Of a DNA stretch of 64,000 nucleotides, positions 34,358-41,597 are shown piece by piece (position 1 is the stretch's first letter; every line of letters begins with the position of its first letter). The stretch is from Catellatospora sp. IY07-71 (GTDB taxonomy: Bacteria; Actinomycetota; Actinomycetes; Mycobacteriales; Micromonosporaceae), in the NCBI RefSeq assembly GCF_018326265.1, contig NZ_AP023360.1, forward strand, positions 2,719,501-2,783,500, read 5' to 3'. A model generated the notes under the pieces. It had not been told where the DNA came from. It ran no database searches and worked only from the letters and a program-made list of their open reading frames with translations. Position numbers and translations under genes: made by a program.

Positions 34358-35730
34358 CCCCGCTGGTCGTGCTGGACGTGGTCGGGCTGACCCCGCGCCT
34401 GCTGGAGCACATGCCCCGGCTGCGCGCGCTGGCCGGGTCCGGCTTCGCCGCCCCGCTGGGCACGGTGCTGCCCGCGGTGACCTGCTCGGCCCAGGCGACG
34501 CTGCTCACCGGGGCGCCCCCGGCCGAGCACGGCATCGTCGGCAACGGCTGGTACTTCCGCGACCTGGGCGAGGTGCTGCTCTGGCGGCAGCACCACGCGC
34601 TGGTCGGCGGGGAGAAGGTCTGGCAGGCGGCCCGCCGGGCGAAGCCCGGCTACACCGTGGCCAACATCTGCTGGTGGTACGCCATGGGCGCGGACGTGGA
34701 CTGGACCGTCACGCCCCGGCCGGTGTACCGGGCGGACGGGCGCAAGGAGCCCGACTGCTACACCGACCCGCCGCAGCTGCACCGGGGCCTGTCCACCGAG
34801 CTGGGCACGTTCCCGCTGTTCCAGTTCTGGGGACCGGGCGCGGGGATCGCGTCCAGCCGCTGGATCGCGGGCGCCGCCCGCTACGTGATGCGGGTGCACG
34901 AGCCCGACCTGACCCTGGTCTACCTGCCCCACCTCGACTACGACCTGCAGCGCTTCGGCCCGTACGGCCCCGAGGCGGCGGCCGCCGCCCGGGAGCTGGA
35001 CGGCGTGATCGGGCCGCTGCTCGACGACGCGGCGGCGCGCGGGGCGACCGTGGTGGCGCTGTCGGAGTACGGCATCACGCCCGTCCGCCGCCCCGTGGAC
35101 GTCAACCGGGCGCTGCGTGCCGAAGGCCTGCTCCGGGTGCACACCCAGGCCGGGATGGAGTACCTCGACCCGTGGACGTCCCGGGCCTTCGCCGTCGCCG
35201 ACCACCAGCTCGCGCACGTGTACGTGAAGGACCCGGCCGACCTGCGCATCGCCGCCAAGGTCTGCGCGAACCTGCCCGGCGTGGCCGAGGTGCTCGACGA
35301 GGCGGGCAAGGCCCGGCACGGCCTGGACCACCCGCGCTCCGGCGAGCTGGTGCTGGTCGCCGAGCCCGAGTCGTGGTTCACGTACTACTACTGGCTCGAC
35401 GACGCGAAGGCCCCCGACTTCGCGCGCCTGGTGGAGATCCACCGCAAACCCGGCTACGACCCGGCGGAGCTGTTCTTCGACCCCGCCGCCCCGCTGGCCG
35501 CCAAACGCCGCGCCGCCACCGCCCTGCTCCGCAAGAAGCTCGGCATGCGCTACCTGATGAGCGTCGTCGGCCTCGACGCCGGCGCCCTGGCCGTCCGCGG
35601 CTCGCACGGCCGCCTGCCCGACCACCCCGCCGACGGCCCCCTGCTCATCTGCTCCGACCCCGCCGCCGCCCGCGGCTCCTTCGCCGCCACCGACGTCAAA
35701 CCCCTCCTCCTCCGCCTCGCCGGCCTGTAA
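34345..35730 (+). CDS. eboF: Alkaline-phosphatase-fold phosphodiesterase, EboF-like
   Basis: The 461-residue protein belongs to the type I phosphodiesterase/nucleotide pyrophosphatase family. The nucleophile region is PAVTCSAQATLLTGAPPAEHGIVGNGW, and metal-ligand segments are YLPHLDYDLQRFGP, LSEYGI and VADHQLAHVY, with RGSHGRLPD near the end. GTG 34345 has an AGGAGG seven bases upstream inside eboE; GTG 34354 would overlap the stop as GTGA. It is the last gene of the cluster. A GGAAGGGCACC element abuts its stop codon directly, followed by two hairpins. Confidence 0.85.
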   Translation: MDAVTPLVVLDVVGLTPRLLEHMPRLRALAGSGFAAPLGTVLPAVTCSAQATLLTGAPPAEHGIVGNGWYFRDLGEVLLWRQHHALVGGEKVWQAARRAKPGYTVANICWWYAMGADVDWTVTPRPVYRADGRKEPDCYTDPPQLHRGLSTELGTFPLFQFWGPGAGIASSRWIAGAARYVMRVHEPDLTLVYLPHLDYDLQRFGPYGPEAAAAARELDGVIGPLLDDAAARGATVVALSEYGITPVRRPVDVNRALRAEGLLRVHTQAGMEYLDPWTSRAFAVADHQLAHVYVKDPADLRIAAKVCANLPGVAEVLDEAGKARHGLDHPRSGELVLVAEPESWFTYYYWLDDAKAPDFARLVEIHRKPGYDPAELFFDPAAPLAAKRRAATALLRKKLGMRYLMSVVGLDAGALAVRGSHGRLPDHPADGPLLICSDPAAARGSFAATDVKPLLLRLAGL

Positions 35731-35780
35731 GGAAGGGCACCTTCTTATCGTTTTCCGTAGAGGAAGGGCACCTTCTTAAC
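35731..35780 (+). repeat. Paired GGAAGGGCACCTTCTTAAC element abutting the eboF stop
   Basis: Two direct copies begin at the very next base after the TAA, with the same 12-base spacer type (GTTTTCCGTAGA) as the copy at 2691-2740. Apart from a few substitutions the two 50-base blocks are identical, although they are 33 kb apart. Confidence 0.88.
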
Positions 35781-35797
35781 CTCTGCAGCTGGAGGAC

Positions 35798-35837
35798 CTC
35801 GCCGGTCCGGCGCGACGTACGCGGCCGGACCGGCGAG
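35798..35837. terminator. Hairpin after the Ebo-type operon
   Basis: Perfect 12-base arms CTCGCCGGTCCG (35798-35809) and CGGACCGGCGAG (35826-35837) enclose 16 bases. There is no T-run. It probably ends the eboF transcript. Confidence 0.65.
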
Positions 35838-35950
35838 CCTGGCACCCGCTCCGGCGGCTGCCGGTGGGATCGATGCAGGGGCGCCAGGTGCCCACATGAC
35901 CGGACGCACCGGGCGGGAAACCCCTCCGGCGCGTCCGATGCGGACGGTCG

Positions 35951-36010
35951 CTTTGCTCTGCACACATATACGCGACAGCAGCCGGGTGCGTATATGTGTG
36001 CAGAGCAAAG
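35951..36010. terminator. 23-bp perfect hairpin between convergent eboF and cellulase genes
   Basis: The arms at 35951-35973 and 35988-36010 are perfect complements over 23 bases and enclose 14 bases. The stem is AT-rich for this genome (CACACATATACGC). It lies four bases beyond the cellulase stop, so it is probably the terminator of that minus-strand gene. Confidence 0.75.
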
Positions 36011-36014
36011 GCGG

Positions 36015-37706
36015 TCAGGAGCAGACGGTGCCGTTGAGGCGTACGTTGCTCGGCGCGGGCGACGACGGCCCGGTCGCGGTGTACCCGATGGTCACCGAGC
36101 CGCTCGGGGCCAGCGAGGGGGCCCAGCTCGGCGCGGCCGCGGTGATCGTGGTGCCGCTCTGCGTCACCGTGGCGTTCCAGCCGCTGCTCAGCGTGACGCC
36201 GCTGGGCACGGTCCAGGTCGCGTTCCACGGGTTCAGCGCGCTCGTCCCGGTGTTGGTCACCTTGATCTCGGCCTGGTAGCCGCCCGGCCACGAGTTGATG
36301 ATCGTGATCGTCCGCGTGCAGCCGCCACCCGGGTTCGGCGATGACGACGGCGAGATCGACGGGGACGGTGACGCCGACCGCGACGGCGACACCGACGGCG
36401 ACGGCGAGGCCGAGCGCGACGGGGAGGGCGACAGCGTCAGCGACACCGTGGGCACCGGCGACGGGCTGCCCGACGGCGGGTTCAGGTACGGCTGGAGGAT
36501 GTTGTACTTCGTCTGGTTGATCGAATACCAGTCGTCCAGCGCGATGCCGCCGGTGTCACCGGAGTTCGGGTTCCACGACCAGTACGTGAACGACAGCCCG
36601 TTCTCGCCGATGTAGCTCATCAGCTTGGTCAGCCACTGCGTGTCCAGCGGGTTGGCCAGGGTGCTGCCGAACTCGCCGACCAGGATCGGGGCCACGTTCT
36701 GCTTGGCGATCTTGCCCCAGAAGTGGTCCCACACCGCGGGCAGGTTGTTCGGGAAGTTCGGGTCCTCGAACCAGTCCTGCCGGTCGTACACCGAGATGCC
36801 GTAGTCGTGCGGGGCGTAGACCAGCCGGTTGGCGACGTTGAGGCGCACCGGCTTGTCGATCGCGGCGGACAGGTTGCCGCCCCACCAGTCGCAGGACATC
36901 GGGTCGTCCGGGATGTTGTCCCACTCGTTCGCCACGCCGCCGGACAGGCAGCTCACGCCCTCCACGAAGATCAGCCAGTTCGGGTTCGTCTGCAGGACCG
37001 CGTTGCCGATCCGCTCGGCGGCCAGCCGCCAGTCCCGGGCCTGCACGTCGCAGCCCCAGCAGGCGCCGGTCGCGTTCGGGTCGGTGCCCTCGGCGTGCGG
37101 CTCGTTGAACAGGTCCGCCCCGATCACGGTCGGGTTGCCCGCGTACCGCTGGGCCAGCATCTTCCAGTCCGCGATCATGCTGGCCTCGGAGACCGTCGCG
37201 GTGTACCAGAGCGGGGTCTGCCCGGCCGCGGTCGGCCGGTGCCGGTCCAGGATGACCCGCATGCCCTTGGTGCCCGCGTAGTCGATGACCTTGTCCAGGA
37301 TCTGCAGCGGGGACAGGCCGATCAGATCCGGGTTGGTGAAGTCGTTGATCCCGGTGGCGGTCGCGCCGGGCTTCAGGGCATCGCCGGAGTACGGGACGCG
37401 AAGGGTGTTGAAGCCGAGGGAGGCCATCCGGTCGAGCTGCCCGCGCCAGGTGGCCGGGGCGCTGGCCCACAGGCCGTGGAAGGTGCGGTTGTCGGTCTCC
37501 ATGCCGAACCAGTTGATGCCGGTCAGCCGCACCACCCGGCCCTGGCTGTCGACGATGTTGCGGCCGCTGGTGCGCAGGTAACCGGTGCCGGTGTCGGCGC
37601 TGGCCGGGACGGCGGAGAAGGTGATCGCCACGAGGGCGGTGGCCGCGGCGGCGAGCGCCGCGGAGACGGCCGCGATCAGCGCGGTCGTGCGGGTCTTCCA
37701 ACGCAT
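36015..37706 (-). CDS. Secreted GH5 endoglucanase with C-terminal CBM2
   Basis: The 563-residue exported cellulase starts with a signal peptide (MRWKTRTTALIAAV... ending near PASA/DTG). The GH5 domain follows, with ILDKVIDYAGTKGMRVILDRH, the acid/base Glu in DLFNEPHAEG and the nucleophile Glu in ILVGEFGSTLAN. It resembles Acidothermus E1 (GH5_1), sharing motifs such as ERIGNAVL and YWSWNPNSGDTGGI. A Ser/Pro linker (SASPSPSVSPSRS repeats) leads to a family 2 cellulose-binding module bounded by two cysteines. It should hydrolyse internal beta-1,4 bonds of cellulose. Start at ATG 37706. No CebR-type operator was seen. Confidence 0.94.
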   Translation of the reverse strand: MRWKTRTTALIAAVSAALAAAATALVAITFSAVPASADTGTGYLRTSGRNIVDSQGRVVRLTGINWFGMETDNRTFHGLWASAPATWRGQLDRMASLGFNTLRVPYSGDALKPGATATGINDFTNPDLIGLSPLQILDKVIDYAGTKGMRVILDRHRPTAAGQTPLWYTATVSEASMIADWKMLAQRYAGNPTVIGADLFNEPHAEGTDPNATGACWGCDVQARDWRLAAERIGNAVLQTNPNWLIFVEGVSCLSGGVANEWDNIPDDPMSCDWWGGNLSAAIDKPVRLNVANRLVYAPHDYGISVYDRQDWFEDPNFPNNLPAVWDHFWGKIAKQNVAPILVGEFGSTLANPLDTQWLTKLMSYIGENGLSFTYWSWNPNSGDTGGIALDDWYSINQTKYNILQPYLNPPSGSPSPVPTVSLTLSPSPSRSASPSPSVSPSRSASPSPSISPSSSPNPGGGCTRTITIINSWPGGYQAEIKVTNTGTSALNPWNATWTVPSGVTLSSGWNATVTQSGTTITAAAPSWAPSLAPSGSVTIGYTATGPSSPAPSNVRLNGTVCS

Positions 37707-37800
37707 TTCGATGCTCCATCCACAACGGACGAGATGATCGGGAAATGCGTGCCTGCCCTGGCTCCGGGGTACATCGTGCACCGCTGACCGGGTACACAGC

Positions 37801-37832
37801 AAGAGGGCGACCGCTCGCGCGACCGCCCTCTT
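37801..37832. terminator. Terminator of the DUF349 gene
   Basis: The arms AAGAGGGCG (37801-37809) and CGCCCTCTT (37824-37832) lie 17 bases beyond the minus-strand stop at 37849. The stem is short but stable, flanked by AAGAAG in transcript sense. Confidence 0.65.
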
Positions 37833-37848
37833 CTTCAGCTGCTGAAAC

Positions 37849-39057
37849 TCAGCTCGACTTCTCGGCCAGGGCCAAGAAGTTGCGCTTGCCGGCCAGGGCC
37901 TGCTCGGCCTCCTTGATGCGCTTGGCGTCGCCGGCGGCCTGCGCCCGCTCCAGCCGCGCCTCGGCCTCGGCCACCTGCTCGCGCATCTGCTTGAGCAGCG
38001 GGTTCGCCGACGGCTCGGTGCGCCGCCAGGCGGCGTCCATCGCGTCGCGGACCTTGTCCTCGACGGCGCGCAGGCGGCGGTCCAGGCCCGCGACGTTCTC
38101 GCGCGGGACCCGGCCGGTGTCGTGCCACTGGCCCTGGATCTCGCGGAGCGCGTTCTGCGCGGCCTTCGGGTCGGCGTCCACGTCGATCGCCTCGGCCTGG
38201 GCGAGCAGCTCCTGGCGGCGGACCAGCGCGGCCTTCTGCTCGTTGTCACGGGCGGAGAAGACCTCGCTGCGGCGGGTGAAGAACGCGTCCTGCGCGGCGC
38301 GGAACCGGTCCCACAGCTTCTGCTCGGCCTCCTTGGAGGCGCGCGGCGCGGTCTTCCACGCCGCCATCAACTCCTTGAGCCGGGCCGCGGTGGCCGCCCA
38401 GTCGGTCGACTCGGCCAGCGACTCGGCCTCGGCGACCAGGTCGTCCTTCACCGACTGGGCCTGCTTGCGGGCGGCGTCCAGGGTGGCGAAGTGACCGCCG
38501 CGGCGGCGGGTGAAGCTGTCCCGGGCGACCGAGAAGCGCTTCCACAGCTCACCGTCGGTCTTCTTGTCGACCCCGCGGATGGTCTTCCACTCGTCGAGGA
38601 TCTCCTTGAAGCGGTCGCCGGTCGCCTTCCAGCTGGTGGACTCGGCGGCGAGCTTCTCCGCCTCCTCGACCAGGCCGGTCTTGCGGGCGACGGCCTCGGC
38701 GCGCGCGGCGTCACGGGCGGCCTTCGCGGCGCCCGCCTTCTCCTCGGACAGGGCCGTCAGCCGGTCGAGCCGGGCGGCCAGCCCGTCGATGTCGCCGACC
38801 ACGTGCGCCTCGTCCAGGCCGGCACGCAGCCGCTTCACCGTGGCCAGGGACTGCGCGGCGTCGGCGGCCCCGGAGTTGAGCCGGGTCTCGATCAGGTCCA
38901 CCTCGGTGACGAGATCCTCGTACCGGCGGACGAAGTGCGCCAGCCCCTCTTCCGGGGTGCCGGCCTGCCATGATCCGACGGCGCGCTCGCCCGCGGCCGA
39001 CTTCACCCAGACCGTGCCGTCCGCGTCCACCCGGCCATACGATGCCCAGTCGCTCAT
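37849..39057 (-). CDS. DUF349 protein
   Basis: The 402-residue, strongly helical, charged protein has at least three DUF349 repeats: ATGDRFKEILDEWKTIRGVD with ELWKRFSVARDSFTRRR, ARLKELMAAWKTAP with KLWDRFRAAQDAFFTRR, and LREIQGQWHDTGRVPRENVAGLDRRLRAVEDKV. The N-terminus MSDWASYGRVDADGTVWVK is typical of the actinobacterial members found between miaB and miaA. No enzymatic motif is present. It probably acts as a coiled-coil scaffold; the role is unknown. Start at ATG 39057. Confidence 0.9.
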   Translation of the reverse strand: MSDWASYGRVDADGTVWVKSAAGERAVGSWQAGTPEEGLAHFVRRYEDLVTEVDLIETRLNSGAADAAQSLATVKRLRAGLDEAHVVGDIDGLAARLDRLTALSEEKAGAAKAARDAARAEAVARKTGLVEEAEKLAAESTSWKATGDRFKEILDEWKTIRGVDKKTDGELWKRFSVARDSFTRRRGGHFATLDAARKQAQSVKDDLVAEAESLAESTDWAATAARLKELMAAWKTAPRASKEAEQKLWDRFRAAQDAFFTRRSEVFSARDNEQKAALVRRQELLAQAEAIDVDADPKAAQNALREIQGQWHDTGRVPRENVAGLDRRLRAVEDKVRDAMDAAWRRTEPSANPLLKQMREQVAEAEARLERAQAAGDAKRIKEAEQALAGKRNFLALAEKSS

Positions 39058-39295
39058 GATGTGCCCATCCTCGTTCTTCCCGACCGAACCCGCAGTCACC
39101 TGCGAGGTCGCCGCCAAAGCGCAGTTACCCGTGTGTCTGTCACCGGGGAGAGTACGTCGTCTCTCCTTCAGCATTGTCACAGGTCCGACTGGGCGCGCGG
39201 CACGCGCCCAGGACAAGGTGACCTTACGGGGTCGCGGCGCGGGACGCACCTGGTCCACCCCGCTGTTCAGGGCACGATCCGATTACGGTTGTGTC

Positions 39296-40225
39296 GTGCG
39301 GGTGAACGAGACGGCCGGTAGAGCGGCCGCGACGGTGATCGCGGTGGTCGGCCCGACCGCCGCCGGCAAGTCGGCGCTGTCGATCGCGCTGGCGCACGCC
39401 CTCGGCGGCGAGGTGGTCAACTGCGACTCGATGCAACTCTATCGGGGCATGGACATAGGCACGGCCAAGCTGACCGCCCTCGAGCGCGAGGGGGTGCCGC
39501 ACCACCTGCTCGACATCTGGCCGGTCACCGAGCCCGCCAGCGTCGCGGAGTACCAGCGGCTGGCCCGGGAGGCGATCGACGGCATCCAGGCGCGCGGGCG
39601 GGTGGCGCTGCTCGTCGGCGGGTCGGGGCTGTACCAGCGGGCCGTGCTTGAGGACTTCTCGTTCCCGGGCACCGACGCGGCCGTACGGGCGCGGCTGGAG
39701 GCGGAGCTGGTCCAGGTCGGGCCCGCCGTGCTGCACGCGCGGCTGCGCTCGATCGATCCGGACGCGGCGGAGAAGATCCTGGTCGGCAACGGGCGGCGCA
39801 TCGTGCGCGCGCTCGAGGTGATCGAGATCACCGGGGGGCGGTTCACGGCGTCGCTGCCCGATCCGGTGCCGGTGTACCCGGTGCTCCAGCTCGCCGTCGA
39901 CCGGGGCGACCTCGACGAGCGGGTCACCCGGCGGGTGGCGAAGATGTGGGGCGACGGGCTCGTCGACGAGGTGCGGCGGCTCGTGCCGGAGGGGCTCGCG
40001 GGCGGGCTCACCGCGTCGCGGGCGCTCGGGTACCAGCAGGTGCTGGCGTACCTTGAGGGCAGGTGCACCGAGCAGCAGGCGTACGACGACACGGTCACCG
40101 GCACGCGCCGGTTCGTCCGCCGCCAGCGCTCGTGGCTGCGCCGGGACCCCTCGGTACGCTGGCTCGACGGTGCCGCCCCGGATCTCGTGGAGCAGGCGCT
40201 GCGGATGGTGAGGGAGACGCCGTGA
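39296..40225 (+). CDS. miaA: tRNA dimethylallyltransferase MiaA
   Basis: The 309-residue enzyme adds a dimethylallyl group to A37 of tRNAs reading U-starting codons; MiaB (26660) then methylthiolates it. The P-loop is VVGPTAAGKSAL, followed by NCDSMQLYRGMDIGTAK and HHLLDIWP, LVGGSGLY and the tRNA-binding RRQRSWLRRD. GTG 39296 and GTG 39302 are both possible starts, and neither has a clear ribosome binding site. The 3' end overlaps dapF as GTGA. Confidence 0.95.
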   Translation: MRVNETAGRAAATVIAVVGPTAAGKSALSIALAHALGGEVVNCDSMQLYRGMDIGTAKLTALEREGVPHHLLDIWPVTEPASVAEYQRLAREAIDGIQARGRVALLVGGSGLYQRAVLEDFSFPGTDAAVRARLEAELVQVGPAVLHARLRSIDPDAAEKILVGNGRRIVRALEVIEITGGRFTASLPDPVPVYPVLQLAVDRGDLDERVTRRVAKMWGDGLVDEVRRLVPEGLAGGLTASRALGYQQVLAYLEGRCTEQQAYDDTVTGTRRFVRRQRSWLRRDPSVRWLDGAAPDLVEQALRMVRETP

Positions 40226-41025
40226 AGTTCACCAAGGGGCACGGCACCGGCAACGACTTCGTGATCATCGAGGATCTCGAGGGGACCGTGGAGCTGACGC
40301 CGTCTCTGGTCGCGGCGCTGTGTGACCGGCGGTTCGGGATCGGCGGGGACGGGGTGCTGCGGGTGCAGCCCTCCGCCGAGCCGGGTGCGGCGTGGTTCAT
40401 GGACTACTGGAACTCCGACGGGTCGCTGTCCGAGATGTGCGGCAACGGGGTGCGCGTGTTCGCGCGGTACCTGCACACGACCGGGCTGGCGGGGGACGTC
40501 ATCCCGCTGTCGACGCGGGGCGGGCTGCGGACGGCGTACGTGGAGGGGGACCTGATCCGGGTCGACATGGCCGCGCCGCGGCTGCTGGGTGACTCGGTGG
40601 CGACGATCCACGGGGTCGCCTATCCGGGGCTGGCGATCTCCATGGGGAATCCGCATCTCGTGTGTGACGTGCCTGCCGAGGTGGCGGCGGCGGTCGACCT
40701 GAGCCGGGCGCCGGACACCGACGGCTCGCTGTTCCCCGCGGGAGTGAACGTGGAGTTCTCGGTGCGGGTCGCCGAGGACCACCGGCGGATGCGGGTGTAC
40801 GAGCGCGGGTCCGGCGAGACGATGTCCTGCGGGACCGGGGCTACTGCGGTCGGGGTGGCGGCGCTGGTCACGGCGGGGCGGGACGCCGGGACGGTGACGG
40901 TGGACGTGCCGGGTGGGCGGCTGCAGGTCACGCTCGACGAGCAGACGTCGTGGCTGGCGGGGCCGGCCGTGCTGACCTTCACCGGGGAGATCGATCCGGG
41001 GTCGCTGGTGCGTCGGCCGGGCTGA
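40222..41025 (+). CDS. dapF: Diaminopimelate epimerase DapF
   Basis: The 267-residue enzyme converts LL- to meso-diaminopimelate for lysine and peptidoglycan. The two catalytic cysteines are in EMCGNGVRVFARYL and MSCGTGATAVG, and the N-terminal KGHGTGNDFVIIED is diagnostic. The GTG start overlaps the miaA stop, so the two are co-transcribed. It is followed by a 572-base gap filled with hairpins. Confidence 0.96.
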   Translation: MKFTKGHGTGNDFVIIEDLEGTVELTPSLVAALCDRRFGIGGDGVLRVQPSAEPGAAWFMDYWNSDGSLSEMCGNGVRVFARYLHTTGLAGDVIPLSTRGGLRTAYVEGDLIRVDMAAPRLLGDSVATIHGVAYPGLAISMGNPHLVCDVPAEVAAAVDLSRAPDTDGSLFPAGVNVEFSVRVAEDHRRMRVYERGSGETMSCGTGATAVGVAALVTAGRDAGTVTVDVPGGRLQVTLDEQTSWLAGPAVLTFTGEIDPGSLVRRPG

Positions 41026-41189
41026 CCGGTTCGGGCTCGCTCGTGCGCCGTCCGGCCTGGTGGGCCCATCGGCTCGGCTGGGTGCCTTCGGTGGGAGATG
41101 CCCGCTTGGGCGAGGGTCGTCCCTGGGTTCGGTGTTGACCCCGGTAGGTGGGGCTTCTGAAACCCGCGCCGAGGTGGCGGGGTGGTGGT

Positions 41190-41250
41190 GATCGCGGGTT
41201 CGTGTCGGTGGGTCGGGGCTGGGCCCGGGTTTTGGCACGAGTTGGCGATC
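41190..41250. repeat. Palindromic repeat, family A copy 6
   Basis: The arms GATCGCGGGTTCGTGTC and GGCACGAGTTGGCGATC bound this copy. It is the first of three family A copies that start exactly 105 bases apart downstream of dapF. Confidence 0.78.
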
Positions 41251-41294
41251 ATCGTGTGGCTTGTTTGGCGGCGGGGCGGCTCGGTTTGGAGCTT

Positions 41295-41355
41295 GATCGC
41301 GGTCTCGTGTCTAAAAGTGGGGGCTGACCATAGGTTTTGACACGAACTGGCGATC
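41295..41355. repeat. Palindromic repeat, family A copy 7
   Basis: The left arm is GATCGCGGTCTCGTGTC and the right arm is TTGACACGAACTGGCGATC. It starts 105 bases after copy 6. Confidence 0.78.
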
Positions 41356-41399
41356 ATCGCGGCGGGCTGGCCGGCTGGGGAGTCGGGCGACCGGGTGAT

Positions 41400-41460
41400 G
41401 ATCGCGAGTTCGTGTCGCAATGTGAGGCCAGACCTCACCTTCTGACACGAACTGGCGATC
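41400..41460. repeat. Palindromic repeat, family A copy 8
   Basis: The left arm is GATCGCGAGTTCGTGTCG and the right arm is CTGACACGAACTGGCGATC, with an inner GAGG/CCTC pairing. The flanks extend the symmetry (GATGATCGC/GCGATCATC). It starts 105 bases after copy 7. Confidence 0.8.
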
Positions 41461-41497
41461 ATCGCCCGGCGCGGGCCGCTGGCGGCGGGGTCCGCGG

Positions 41498-41580
41498 CCA
41501 AGATCGTTGGACTTGCCTGGCAGGCGGGCGAATCTTGGGCCCGGATTCGGCCGTTTGCCTGGCAAGTTGCGTGATCTTGG
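41498..41580. repeat. Long hairpin, family B copy 3
   Basis: CCAAGATCGTTGGACTTGCC near the left end pairs with GGCAAGTTGCGTGATCTTGG on the right, with several mismatches. It sits 17 bases beyond the stop of the minus-strand malic enzyme gene and next to the three family A copies. Confidence 0.78.
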
Positions 41581-41597
41581 GGCGGGTGGGTCGCGGG

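Noticed and set aside
37707-37848. CebR operator (TGGGAGCGCTCCCA) before the cellulase gene
   Set aside because: No 14-base match was found in the short upstream region, so cellobiose control of this kind is not supported.
41190-41580. CRISPR array
   Set aside because: The repeats are palindromic hairpins with diverged interiors, few in number, 105 bases apart, and no cas genes are present.
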